From positions 3,036,501 to 3,100,500 of the forward strand of contig JADJWP010000002.1 in the NCBI GenBank assembly GCA_016716305.1: 64,000 bases of DNA, given 5' to 3'. Made by a program: the position numbers and the translations under genes. Position 1 is the stretch's first letter; each line of letters opens with the position of its first letter. Positions 16,514 through 25,561 of the stretch are shown here, piece by piece. The notes under the pieces were generated by a model, which did not search any database, was not told where the DNA came from, and was given only the letters and a program-made list of their open reading frames with translations. The DNA is from Chloracidobacterium sp. GTDB lineage: Bacteria; Acidobacteriota; Blastocatellia; Pyrinomonadales; Pyrinomonadaceae.

Positions 16514-18760
16514 ATGAAAGAATGCCAGCTTTGTAAAAACTGCTATTCCGACGATGTCGGAACTTGCCCCAAAGACGGAATGCCGACGATGCACACGATC
16601 GCCGGTGAACCGATCTTAGAGGGCAAGTACCATATCGAATGCCGACTCGGGCAAGGCGGAATGGGGGTCGTTTACAAAGCACGGCACGCTTACCTCAAGA
16701 CACAGCTTGCGATTAAGATAATTCTCCCGGATCTGGTCGGTAACGACCCTCAGTTGGTAACGCGATTCAGGCAAGAAGCCCTGGCGGCAGCGGCGATCCG
16801 CCATCAGAATGTTGTTGCCGTTACCGATTACGGCGTGATCGGCGGTTCTATCCCTTTCCTGGTGATGGAGTACGTCGAAGGCGAATCGCTTCACGACCTA
16901 TTGACCCGAGAAAAACGATTGTCGCCTGAAAGGGCGTTGGAATTGATGTCGGCGATCTGCTCAGGCGTCGGTGCCGCCCATCATCAAGGTATCGTTCACC
17001 GCGACCTCAAGCCGTTGAATATCATGATATGCAGCGATAAGCCGCATATCTCACAGGCAGTAAAGATCCTCGATTTCGGCTTGGCGAAGATAAAGTCCGG
17101 TGAATTGCTCGGATCGTTCATACAGGCGCAAACGACCGGATTAATGGGCTCGCCATATTACATGGCCCCGGAGCAATGGGCTGATGACGAGCCCGATTCG
17201 CGGTCGGATATTTACAGTCTTGGCGTGATGCTTTATCAAATGCTCGCGGGTGATGTGCCTTTCAAGGGTTCGTCCATTCCGGCGATCATGAAGAAGCACA
17301 TCAGCGATCCGGCTCCGCGGTTCGCCGAAATGGGCGTAAGTGTTTCGCCAGAGGTCGAGGCCGCGGTACTGCATACTCTTCAAAAAGACAAAGAGAAGCG
17401 GACCCCGTCGGTCGAGGTGCTGATCAGCGAATTGAAGGAAGCTATCTTCCCGGCATCGATCGGTATTCACACGACCTCAGGCGGCATTCCAAAAGTGCCG
17501 GCCGTCAATATCAAGACCGATCCGCCGCACTCGATGGTCTTTGTGGATAACGTCCCGGTCGGGCAAAGCCGCGATGATGGCTGGATAACCCTGAATGGCC
17601 TGCAGACCGGCAGCCACAATTTGCGAATAAGCAAAGAGGGGTATGAGGACTGGATCGGCGACGTGAACTGTGACGGCAACCCCAAACAGGTCGTTGCTGA
17701 GTTGAGATCGGCGGCCGATGCGATACCAAGGCCGCCTGCAGCGACGATCGCATACAGCGGAGCGATATCGCCGAATACGCCTCAGAATTTTTCGACAACG
17801 CAGGACAACTCGCCGGACATGCTCAAGACCTCGGTTCAGGCGTGGGATACTGGCCGGCATACCGTCGATGTCGGATCGCGGCCGCAAAAGAGATCGCTGC
17901 TTTCGCCGCTGGTACTGACTGCTGCTGGTGCCCTGGCGTTTCTTGTAATTGCCGTTGGCGGAATTGGCGGAGCGTATATGCTCGGATTCTTTGAATCAAA
18001 GCCCAAACCGCCTGCGAATGTCGCCAACAGTACGACACCAACGCCAACGGAAACACCTGTTCTCGTCAAGAAGGCCGAATTAGTGCAGATCCCGGCAGGC
18101 TCATTCATGATGGGGCGCAATGACGGGCGCGAGAACGAAAAACCAGCTCATAAACGCGACGTGCAGGCGTTTTTGATGGATAAGACAGAGGTAACCAACT
18201 CGGAGTATCTGGCTTTTGTGCAGGAAACAGGTTATCGACCGGTTCCTGGGCATTGGGTGAACGATAAACCTTTGCCCGAGCACTATGAGATGCCCGTCCG
18301 CCTGGTCAGTCTCGACGATGCAAAGGCCTTCGCCGCGTGGCGCTCGAAACGTGACAACGCCACGTACAGGCTTCCGACCGAGATCGAATGGGAATACGCC
18401 GCCCGCAATGGTTCAAAGAACAATCTGTATCCTTGGGGTGATACTTACGACCCGAAGTGCGCGGTCCTGGATCAGCCAAATAACGAACCAAAGGCGGTCG
18501 GTAATGCCGGCTGTCCGAACGACTGGGGCGTCCGAGATCTGATCGGGAACGTCTTTGAATGGACCAGTACGGAAATTTCGTTATATCCGGGAAGCTCCGG
18601 AGAGATCGCGAAACTCGCTGAACCGCATTTCATGGTCCGTGGCGGCGGTGCGATATACAAGTCGTCCGGGCCCGACGGGATAACCGCGACATTCCGCCAG
18701 GAGGTCCCCGCTTCGACCAAGAGTCCCGGCCTTGGTTTCCGGCTTGTCCGATCTCAATGA
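16514..18760 (+). CDS. Ser/Thr protein kinase with N-terminal zinc ribbon, PEGA and extracytoplasmic FGE-sulfatase domain
   Basis: 748 residues. Order of parts: Cys cluster C4, C7, C10, C18 (likely zinc ribbon); kinase about 38-310, with LGQGGMGVVYKA, the ATP lysine in LAIKII, VHRDLKPLNIMI, DFGLAKI and MAPEQW all intact; PEGA-like beta domain about 335-390 (TDPPHSMVFVDNVPVG); low-complexity linker; one membrane helix about 462-488; then a C-terminal FGE-sulfatase domain about 522-748 (LVQIPAGSFMMGRNDGRENE, RLPTEIEWEYAARNG, NVFEWTSTE, GLGFRLVRSQ). The kinase should face the cytoplasm and the FGE domain the outside, as a possible sensor. The following triple-FHA transporter is a natural phospho-target, but a terminator lies between them. 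Confidence 0.93.
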   Translation: MKECQLCKNCYSDDVGTCPKDGMPTMHTIAGEPILEGKYHIECRLGQGGMGVVYKARHAYLKTQLAIKIILPDLVGNDPQLVTRFRQEALAAAAIRHQNVVAVTDYGVIGGSIPFLVMEYVEGESLHDLLTREKRLSPERALELMSAICSGVGAAHHQGIVHRDLKPLNIMICSDKPHISQAVKILDFGLAKIKSGELLGSFIQAQTTGLMGSPYYMAPEQWADDEPDSRSDIYSLGVMLYQMLAGDVPFKGSSIPAIMKKHISDPAPRFAEMGVSVSPEVEAAVLHTLQKDKEKRTPSVEVLISELKEAIFPASIGIHTTSGGIPKVPAVNIKTDPPHSMVFVDNVPVGQSRDDGWITLNGLQTGSHNLRISKEGYEDWIGDVNCDGNPKQVVAELRSAADAIPRPPAATIAYSGAISPNTPQNFSTTQDNSPDMLKTSVQAWDTGRHTVDVGSRPQKRSLLSPLVLTAAGALAFLVIAVGGIGGAYMLGFFESKPKPPANVANSTTPTPTETPVLVKKAELVQIPAGSFMMGRNDGRENEKPAHKRDVQAFLMDKTEVTNSEYLAFVQETGYRPVPGHWVNDKPLPEHYEMPVRLVSLDDAKAFAAWRSKRDNATYRLPTEIEWEYAARNGSKNNLYPWGDTYDPKCAVLDQPNNEPKAVGNAGCPNDWGVRDLIGNVFEWTSTEISLYPGSSGEIAKLAEPHFMVRGGGAIYKSSGPDGITATFRQEVPASTKSPGLGFRLVRSQ

Positions 18761-18785
18761 TCAGATCGGATCGGGTCTTGTTCGT

Positions 18786-18822
18786 AAGCGTAGAGAGGCA
18801 TCTCATACGCTTTTTGTTTTTT
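18786..18822 (+). terminator. rho-independent terminator after the kinase gene
   Basis: AAGCGTA-GAGA at 18786-18796 pairs with TCTC-A-TACGCTT at 18801-18812 (one bulged A, 4-nt loop GGCA), followed by T5-G-T6 to 18822. It starts 25 bp after the kinase stop and lies 50 bp before the FHA transporter start, so the two genes probably have separate transcripts or only partial read-through. Confidence 0.85.
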
Positions 18823-18872
18823 CATACTACGTAAATTGCCGTCTTTTCGGCATCGGATAAAAAGAGCACGCA

Positions 18873-21800
18873 ATGAACATCATCCTTGCCGAAGAGAGCG
18901 CCGGACAACAAAACGCCGAACGGTCTTTTGGTCAGGACGTCATACTCGTCGGGCGAGACGCCTTTGAGTGCGATATTGCCTTCGACAACGCGCAATATCC
19001 GATGGTCTCGCGAAAACACGCCGAACTTCGATGGGCCGGCGGTCAATGGGCGATCATCGATCTTAACTCGAGTTACGGGACATTTGTGAATGGCGTTCGG
19101 ATCTCGGGTAGCGCAATTCTTGAGGTCGGCTCGTCGATTCAGTTTGGCCAGGACGGCCCGATCCTGCGTGTCGTTTGGTTCGAACTTTCTCAAAGCAATG
19201 CCGATGTGGAGATCGCGGCGGCTTCACCCAAAGTGATACACGATCCGTCTCCGCCTGCGGAAGCCCGTCCTGCTGTTTATAGACTGGAATTTGTCGACGA
19301 GTCACAACGGCCGCCGCTATCGGTATCGGACGGAAGCCTGTGGCTCGGCCGCGATCCGTCGTGCAATGTTGTATTTGATGCTTCTTCGGCAACGGTCTCG
19401 CGGAAGCATGCAGAAATAATCGCAGGTCATGATCAGCTTTCGGTCGTCGATAATAACAGCTTTAACGGGACTCTAGTAAATGGACATCGGATATCGGCTC
19501 GGACGACGCTTTCCGATGGAGACACGATCCAGCTCGGGATGGGCGGCCCGCGACTCTGCGTGGTTTCAGCGGCACGGCCAACGCCTGAGGTCGCGGCACG
19601 CGTTCAGCATGCCATCGCCCCGCCGACACAGCTGAATGCCCCGACCGATCCGATCTCGTCGAAAACCATGGTCGTCAGCCTGCAGAGTGTCGCTGGCAGT
19701 GCAAGAGGGAAGGAGTTCAATGAACCGCAATTGTTGATGACGGCCTCATTTCCGCAAACTGGAACGCTCATCATTGGACGCGACGAATCGAACGATATCA
19801 GGCTCGACGGCCTCCAGATCTCAAAAAGACACGCGAAACTGATTCGGACATCGGCGGGCATTGGGGTTGAGGACCTCGGTTCCACAAACGGCGTATTCAT
19901 CAACGGGTCGCGGGTAACCCGAGGCGAGGTTTCATTCAGCGATTCGATCCAGATCGGATCGTTCGTGATCCGGGTCGATCAGGGTCATCAGGTATTGGTC
20001 TACGACACCCGCTCAAAGACCCGTATCGACGTTATCGGCGTCATGACCGAAGTGAAAGACAGATCGCGCGGCGGAAAAGTGAGGTTGCTCGACGAGGTGT
20101 CGCTATCGATCAAGCCGAATGAATTCATAGGCCTTATCGGGCCTTCGGGAGCCGGTAAATCGACCTTGATCGAAGCTCTGAACGGTGTCAGACCGGCGAC
20201 ATCCGGTTCGGTGCTGATAAACAAATTGGACCTGTATCGGCACTTCGATTCGCTTAAGCAGGCGATCGGATACGTGCCGCAAGACGACATCATCCACCGT
20301 GAGCTGACCGTATACCGAACGCTTTATTACGTAGCAAAGCTTCGGCTTTCGCGCGATGTGACCTCGAATGAGATCGCAAAGATGATCGATGAGGTCCTCG
20401 ACGTGACAGGCCTTGCCGAACGGCGCGATACGCCGGTACGACAGCTTTCCGGCGGGCAGCGTAAACGCGTTTCGATCGCCGTTGAACTCGTGACGAAACC
20501 ATCGGTCATATTCCTCGATGAGCCGACGTCCGGCCTTGACCCGGCGACCGAGGGAAAGATAATGCGGCTTTTCAAACAGATCGCCGACTCGGGCCGAACA
20601 GTGGTGATGACCACCCATGCGATGGGCAACGTGAAGCTCTTCGACAAGATCGTCGTACTGGTTCGCGGCCGGCTGGTCTTTTACGGAGAGCCCGACGATG
20701 CGTTGAAGCATCTCGGCGTAAAGAACTTTGACGAATTGTATCGCAGATTGGATGACCCGAGCGAGACCGGCGCCGATTCGCGTGATTCGATAGATCGGGT
20801 CAGTGCGATCGAACGAACGGCCGATGAGTTGAAAAGAAAGTATCAGGCCACCCCGCAGTTCAAAGAGTTGATCGAGGAACCGCTGAAAGAGCTGTCTGCC
20901 GGGCATGCCTCGGGCACCGCAAAACGTCGTCGGCTCGGCGTCTTTGGCTCTATCAGGCAATGGCTCACGTTATCGCGGCGGTATATCGAGGTTCTATTGA
21001 AGGATCGATCGAATCTCTTTATTCTGCTGGCGCAGGCCCCGATAATTGCTGCAATGACCTATTTGATAATGGGGGCCGAGCAGCCGCGTGATTTCGTTTA
21101 TTTTGTTGTTTCCTTGGTCGCGCTATGGTTTGGCACGTCGGTCGCGGCACGAGAGATCATTAGGGAACGCCCGATCTATAAACGTGAGCGGATGTTCAAC
21201 CTCGGCATCCTGCCGTATCTGGGATCAAAGATCTTCGTGCTCGGTTTGATCGTCTCGGTTCAGTGTTTTCTTCTGTTCGTGCCGCTGAAGTTACTTGATC
21301 TTTCCGGTCTGATGCCAATGCCCGGCGAATTCGGGGGCATTCCACAATTCTGGGCGATGCTCCTGACCTCGAGCGTCGGCGTCGCGCTCGGGTTGCTAGT
21401 TTCGGCGTTCGTAAAAACGTCTGAGATGGCCACGAGCCTCGTCCCGCTTTTACTGATACCGCAGATCTTGTTCTCAGGATTGGTCGGGGTCCCGACCGGA
21501 TTGAACAAGGTCGTCGGACTGACAATGCCGTCAGCCTGGTCGTTCGACACCATGAAACGATTTTCGACGCTCGATACACTTGAACCGGAAGGTGCGAATC
21601 CCAGGGGAAAGACCAAGGGCATGGGACTGTACAAGTTCGTCGAGACCGAGAACGAAAAGATAATTTCGAACGCAAAGCGGGACCTGGAGGATTTCAAGCG
21701 CATCGCCGGGCCAAACTATCAGGCTGACACCTCTCAGGAACCGAATCCGTTGTCCGACCGCCTTGAAGTGCCCGAAATGAAAAAGGTCCCCGACGACCTC

Positions 21801-21932
21801 AGTTCTTACATCTCTTATCTGCATCCGTGGATGAATGAAGTTTTGAATCAGGTTGTCTTAATGCTAATGTTTGGAATAATGACGATCCTTTCGGTGATCG
21901 TATTCAGGTTAAAGGATCGGTCTTCTTACTAG
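18873..21932 (+). CDS. ABC transporter with three N-terminal FHA domains fused to ATPase and ABC-2 membrane domain
   Basis: 1019 residues. Three forkhead-associated domains, each with the phosphothreonine-binding pattern: VGRDAFECDIAF/VSRKHAEL (about 25-60), LGRDPSCNVVFD/VSRKHAEI (about 155-185) and IGRDESNDIRLD/ISKRHAKL (about 298-325), with GTFVNG, GTLVNG and GVFINGS after them. The ATPase follows: Walker A GPSGAGKST near 424, signature LSGGQRKRVSIA near 525, Walker B VIFLDEPTSGLDP near 547. From about 700 there are six or so membrane helices (ABC-2/ABCG type). One chain has both ATPase and membrane parts, so it should dimerise as an exporter. Mycobacterial Rv1747, with two FHA domains and control by kinase PknF, is the closest model I know. 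Substrate unknown. Confidence 0.94.
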   Translation: MNIILAEESAGQQNAERSFGQDVILVGRDAFECDIAFDNAQYPMVSRKHAELRWAGGQWAIIDLNSSYGTFVNGVRISGSAILEVGSSIQFGQDGPILRVVWFELSQSNADVEIAAASPKVIHDPSPPAEARPAVYRLEFVDESQRPPLSVSDGSLWLGRDPSCNVVFDASSATVSRKHAEIIAGHDQLSVVDNNSFNGTLVNGHRISARTTLSDGDTIQLGMGGPRLCVVSAARPTPEVAARVQHAIAPPTQLNAPTDPISSKTMVVSLQSVAGSARGKEFNEPQLLMTASFPQTGTLIIGRDESNDIRLDGLQISKRHAKLIRTSAGIGVEDLGSTNGVFINGSRVTRGEVSFSDSIQIGSFVIRVDQGHQVLVYDTRSKTRIDVIGVMTEVKDRSRGGKVRLLDEVSLSIKPNEFIGLIGPSGAGKSTLIEALNGVRPATSGSVLINKLDLYRHFDSLKQAIGYVPQDDIIHRELTVYRTLYYVAKLRLSRDVTSNEIAKMIDEVLDVTGLAERRDTPVRQLSGGQRKRVSIAVELVTKPSVIFLDEPTSGLDPATEGKIMRLFKQIADSGRTVVMTTHAMGNVKLFDKIVVLVRGRLVFYGEPDDALKHLGVKNFDELYRRLDDPSETGADSRDSIDRVSAIERTADELKRKYQATPQFKELIEEPLKELSAGHASGTAKRRRLGVFGSIRQWLTLSRRYIEVLLKDRSNLFILLAQAPIIAAMTYLIMGAEQPRDFVYFVVSLVALWFGTSVAAREIIRERPIYKRERMFNLGILPYLGSKIFVLGLIVSVQCFLLFVPLKLLDLSGLMPMPGEFGGIPQFWAMLLTSSVGVALGLLVSAFVKTSEMATSLVPLLLIPQILFSGLVGVPTGLNKVVGLTMPSAWSFDTMKRFSTLDTLEPEGANPRGKTKGMGLYKFVETENEKIISNAKRDLEDFKRIAGPNYQADTSQEPNPLSDRLEVPEMKKVPDDLSSYISYLHPWMNEVLNQVVLMLMFGIMTILSVIVFRLKDRSSY

Positions 21933-22541
21933 ATGTTCAAGAAAGTAGTTCTTCAAGTCTCATTATTTGCCGTCCTGTCGGTTGTCTTATCAAGTTTTTC
22001 GGGTTGTGCCTCGCTGCCGTCTTCCGACACCACGAGATCCGACTCTAACGGAACTGACAAAACACCGACGGGATCAGCACCCGGCTCATCCGGTTTTCCG
22101 CCGCTTGCCGAAAAAGCCGCCCAGGCCGAGATGAGACATCTTGATGGTTCGACGTCACGCGTCGCAGACCGCAAGGGACGCGTCGTGCTACTGAATTTAT
22201 GGGCTACCTGGTGTAAACCATGTTTGGCCGAAGTGCCGGCGTTGGTGAAGCTGCAGGAAAAATATCGCGATCGGGGTTTCGAGATAATCGGCCTTAACAC
22301 CGATGATGGTGACACGAAGGAAATGATCGACGATTTTGCAGCGAGGTTGAACGTCAATTATCCATTGGTTTGGGCAAGCACGGAGATGCAGTCGACGCTG
22401 ATCCGTGTTAGCAAATTTGAAGGGATCCCGCAGAGCTTTCTTGTCGATCGCGACGGCAGGCTTCGCGGCGTTTTTCGCGGAGCAAATCCGGCTGAGATAA
22501 AGAAGATGGAAAATACCGTTGCAAGGATCGTCAGCGAGTAG
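21933..22541 (+). CDS. TlpA-like thioredoxin-fold lipoprotein
   Basis: 202 residues. The ATG follows the transporter stop without a gap, so the two are translated together. Residues 1-25 are a lipoprotein-type leader (hydrophobic core, SFSGCAS with Cys25; Phe at -3 is not ideal). After a disordered Ser/Thr/Pro linker comes a thioredoxin fold with active site WATWCKPC (Cys94, Cys97) and the cis-Pro region GIPQSFLVDRDG. TlpA/ResA-type proteins reduce or shuffle disulfides outside the membrane, for example for cytochrome maturation. Here the tight coupling suggests service to the exporter or its cargo. Its last 11 bp overlap the end of the convergent rqcH-like gene. Confidence 0.9.
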   Translation: MFKKVVLQVSLFAVLSVVLSSFSGCASLPSSDTTRSDSNGTDKTPTGSAPGSSGFPPLAEKAAQAEMRHLDGSTSRVADRKGRVVLLNLWATWCKPCLAEVPALVKLQEKYRDRGFEIIGLNTDDGDTKEMIDDFAARLNVNYPLVWASTEMQSTLIRVSKFEGIPQSFLVDRDGRLRGVFRGANPAEIKKMENTVARIVSE

Positions 22542-24003
22542 GTACTTCCAACTTAAGCGAGATCTTCGGCTCGACCAAGATGGTCTTGAAACTCGCCAAG
22601 CTGACAAGCCCGGGCGCTGCTCCTTTCGGTTTATTTACAAATTTCTTTTGTGTGTAATGAACAGCCGCCTTTGGTTGTTTATTTCCCTGACTGTAAAAGG
22701 CTGCGATCTGAGCGGCCTCGAGAAGCGTCTTTGGTGGGATAATGCTGCGTCCTGGGTTGCGGATCACGACGTGCGAACCTGGATAATCAGCAGCGTGCAT
22801 CCAGGTGTCGAGCGACTTGGCGATCCGAAACGTTAGCTGATCGTTATCCTTGGCCTTTTTGCCGACCAGTATCTCAAACCCATCCGACGAAATGAATTTG
22901 CGTACCCCGCTGTTCGTTCCGGCCGCCTTGCCTTTGCTCGCTATTGCCGGCTCCCGTTGTGCCGGATTCACATATCTCTCAAGCGTTTCTTCGTCCGATT
23001 CCTCGATCGCCTTTCCGATAGTCGCTTTGGTCGATTCGAGCCGTGCAACGTCCGACAAAACGGCCGCGCGTCTTTTCGAGATCTCTATCGCTGCGTTTCG
23101 CGACTTCGCGTATTTGCGAAAGTATTTTTCGGCCGTTTCGGTTATCGAGTCGTCATTGACTGCTTCTATTCGGATCAACGGTTGACCCGGATCAAACAGA
23201 TCGGTGACGACAAATGCATTCGATTCGCGAACAGCGTTTCTGACGTTGGCCAGGAGCAGGTCACCGAAGCGTTTCCAGGTCTCAGCATCGCCGTGGTCAC
23301 GCAGATCCTGATCGAGGTTTTCTAAGAGCTTACGCTTCTTTTTGATCTCCTTTTCGATCTTGCTCGAGGCGAGAGCACCCAGTTTGTTAAACTTGGCGAC
23401 CGCGGCTCTTTTCTGATAGTAACCATCGAGCCTCTCTGATAGCGATGCGGCTGTGTCGCCTGTAAGAAGATCGCCGGTGTCACTAGGCGGTGAAGACGGT
23501 TCGTCAGGCTCTTTTCGCTTTGGCGGTGCGAATCTATCCCCAACGCATTGGCCTTCATTACCCGACTCGCGGGCGACCATCACAACGTTCGATTCGTTGT
23601 CGAGCAGCAGGATATTGGCCGAACGGCCTGTCATCGTCACCGCCAATGAATTGCCGCCGATAGTGTCTGCTGTATCAGCCGGCTCGAAATCGATCAGGAT
23701 AACATCGCTGTCTGCGAGAATCGTGACCGTGAGTACTGCGGTATCGAACAACCGTGCGTTGATATTCTGGACGAAAGGGCTGGGTTTCAGACTCGCTTTC
23801 TCGATCTCGCGAAGCTTTCTGCGGGCGAGATAGGTGCGAGGTTCGGCGGGGTCGATGTTTATCAACAAATATCTTGAACCGGATAGTCGGAGATCGAAAA
23901 TAAATTCAAAACGTGAGAGTTGAAACGCACGACCGTAACGCCGTCCGGCCAATGCCGGAGCGATCTCTCGTCCGATCTCATCAAATGCCAATCGGTCCAT
24001 CAT
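22531..24003 (-). CDS. rqcH: NFACT-domain protein, RqcH/Rqc2 homologue
   Basis: 490 residues. Bacterial relatives bind peptidyl-tRNA on split 50S subunits and add alanine tails to stalled nascent chains, marking them for degradation (ribosome quality control). The N-terminal NFACT-N domain shows GRRYGRAFQLSRFEFIFDLR, ILLIDFEP-like strands and TGRSANILLLD. A helical coiled-coil lies about 190-340 (KIEKEIKKKRKLLENLDQDL). The C-terminal NFACT-R domain carries DTWMHAADYPGSHVVIRN near 413-430, close to the family pattern HxxxxPGSHVVIR. It is somewhat shorter than B. subtilis RqcH (about 570), mostly in the coil. Two ATGs occur in tandem (24003 and 24000). The terminator of the previous gene lies 27 bp before it. 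Confidence 0.88.
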   Translation of the reverse strand: MMDRLAFDEIGREIAPALAGRRYGRAFQLSRFEFIFDLRLSGSRYLLINIDPAEPRTYLARRKLREIEKASLKPSPFVQNINARLFDTAVLTVTILADSDVILIDFEPADTADTIGGNSLAVTMTGRSANILLLDNESNVVMVARESGNEGQCVGDRFAPPKRKEPDEPSSPPSDTGDLLTGDTAASLSERLDGYYQKRAAVAKFNKLGALASSKIEKEIKKKRKLLENLDQDLRDHGDAETWKRFGDLLLANVRNAVRESNAFVVTDLFDPGQPLIRIEAVNDDSITETAEKYFRKYAKSRNAAIEISKRRAAVLSDVARLESTKATIGKAIEESDEETLERYVNPAQREPAIASKGKAAGTNSGVRKFISSDGFEILVGKKAKDNDQLTFRIAKSLDTWMHAADYPGSHVVIRNPGRSIIPPKTLLEAAQIAAFYSQGNKQPKAAVHYTQKKFVNKPKGAAPGLVSLASFKTILVEPKISLKLEVPTR

Positions 24004-24029
24004 TGAGAGTCTAGTCGGTCAAATGAAAA

Positions 24030-24061
24030 CGTCCAAAGTTGTTCGTTGACAACTTTGGACG
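24030..24061 (-). terminator. rho-independent terminator after the RDD gene
   Basis: A perfect 13-bp stem: CGTCCAAAGTTGT at 24030-24042 and ACAACTTTGGACG at 24049-24061, loop TCGTTG. Read on the minus strand it is followed by TTTTCATTT. It starts 23 bp past the RDD stop codon and separates it from the rqcH-like gene. Confidence 0.85.
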
Positions 24062-24083
24062 CTGAGCAAACCGACGATACGGA

Positions 24084-25376
24084 TCAAACTTCGCGAATGA
24101 GGAGTGTTCCCGATACGATATCGTGAATTGCGCGTCGCTCCTCATTAAACAGAACGGTAAGAAACCCTAAACCGCCGAACGCGATAGAAAGCAGAAAAAC
24201 TGCCGAGCTGACTGCCGCCTGATGGACAGACGGATAAGCGTTCTGTTCGGCGTCTATCAGTTCGAGCGAGAATAGCCGCATTCCAAATGTCCTGCCCCAA
24301 AAACTGATCGAGGCCGTCAGATAAAAGAACAGGAATATCGACAAAGTCGCAACGAACGTTAGAACTCCCGAAAACGAGAACCACGTTCCGCCGCTTACCA
24401 TAAAGGGCGACAGAATCACCATTGTCGCGATCCCGGAAAGAATGAAATCGAATACCCCTGAACCAAAACGCATCGAGAAGGGAGCCAGATCGTCGATCTC
24501 GTCAGTCTCAAGCGGGCCGTTAGCGACAGCAAGCCGTTCGTCAGCGATGCCGGCTGAATTTTCGACCGGTCCCGACCTCGGAATTGCAAATTCCTCGATC
24601 GGAAGCGGTTCGTCCTGTGAATCAAAACTCGACGATAGCGATGCAGGCTTCGGAAGCGGCGGCAACTTGTTTGTGTCAAACCCTTTCTTTTCGATCCGCA
24701 GCGACGAAACGAGCTTTGGCTTGCGAGGAACTTCGACGGCCGGCCGCGCTGCGGCTGGAGCTGCGATCGACGGCTGTGTCCGCGAAACGATATTGAACGG
24801 GTGATTTCGATTTGCGGCAGGCCTTTTGTCGACCGGAGCCGATGGTGCTTCGGGCAAAAACGTCCGTCGCGAGGCCTCGATACGCTTCAATGCATTGGCG
24901 ACGCGAGCATTCGAATGCGCCGTGGACTCAGGTGAAGGTGAGGTTTCGGTCTTTAGTGCTGTCGCGCCATGCGTAGCAAACTGCGGTTTCTGAACAGGTG
25001 CGACTTCGGCCGTCTGAGCTTCTTGTCTGGCTCCTCCGGTACGTTGACGAACCGTGTTTTGCAGCTGAAGGCGCCAGTCGGGAAGCGTTGCATTGCGAGA
25101 CTGAAATTCGACCAGTGTCGGGCTGGTTTTCTTTGACGGAAACTCACCGGTAAACGCTCTTACCGGAGGTGGCGGGGCGATCGGTCGCGGTTCGGATTTC
25201 GTAACAGCTTCACGCGGCAATTGCGGCTTTGGCTCAGCCGCACCTGCCAATGGTCCCGAGATCCTGCCGATCTTCGACTCCAGCTCTTCGCGAACGGTAT
25301 CGTTCATCATCGCGCCGCACGTCAGACAAATGGATAGAGTTGGTGCAAGGTCGCGTTTACAAACGGGGCACATCAT
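24084..25376 (-). CDS. RDD family membrane protein with N-terminal zinc ribbon
   Basis: 430 residues. The N-terminus MMCPVCKRDLAPTLSICLTC has four cysteines (3, 6, 17, 20) spaced as a zinc ribbon. Residues about 30-290 are Pro/Ala/Ser-rich and probably disordered. Residues about 300-430 form the RDD domain with three membrane helices (FGSGVFDFILSGIATMVIL, FWGRTFGMRLFSLELID, ending AIHDIVSGTLLIREV). RDD proteins are poorly known; some are linked to ion or solute transport. The long linker between ribbon and membrane domain is unusual in length. A clear terminator follows; 185 bp separate it from the DUF2203 gene upstream, in which I see only AT-rich sequence. Confidence 0.85.
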   Translation of the reverse strand: MMCPVCKRDLAPTLSICLTCGAMMNDTVREELESKIGRISGPLAGAAEPKPQLPREAVTKSEPRPIAPPPPVRAFTGEFPSKKTSPTLVEFQSRNATLPDWRLQLQNTVRQRTGGARQEAQTAEVAPVQKPQFATHGATALKTETSPSPESTAHSNARVANALKRIEASRRTFLPEAPSAPVDKRPAANRNHPFNIVSRTQPSIAAPAAARPAVEVPRKPKLVSSLRIEKKGFDTNKLPPLPKPASLSSSFDSQDEPLPIEEFAIPRSGPVENSAGIADERLAVANGPLETDEIDDLAPFSMRFGSGVFDFILSGIATMVILSPFMVSGGTWFSFSGVLTFVATLSIFLFFYLTASISFWGRTFGMRLFSLELIDAEQNAYPSVHQAAVSSAVFLLSIAFGGLGFLTVLFNEERRAIHDIVSGTLLIREV

Positions 25377-25561
25377 AGGCGTGGCAAACTACAATTTTTC
25401 GTGATTTCGAGCGCGAACGGGGCAAAACACGGAAATAGTATCAGAAGTTACTTTAACTCGTCAACAGTAAAGCGCACAAATAGATACACTTTCGGCTTTC
25501 CTGCCAGCGAAGCGCGCTAACTCGTTTAAACAATGGATTTACAAATATGTTACAAAACCGT

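Noticed and set aside
20103..20960. Long open frame (285 codons) antisense to the FHA transporter
   Set aside because: The plus-strand frame carries intact ABC motifs over the same bases; the antisense chain has no family features and arises from codon bias.
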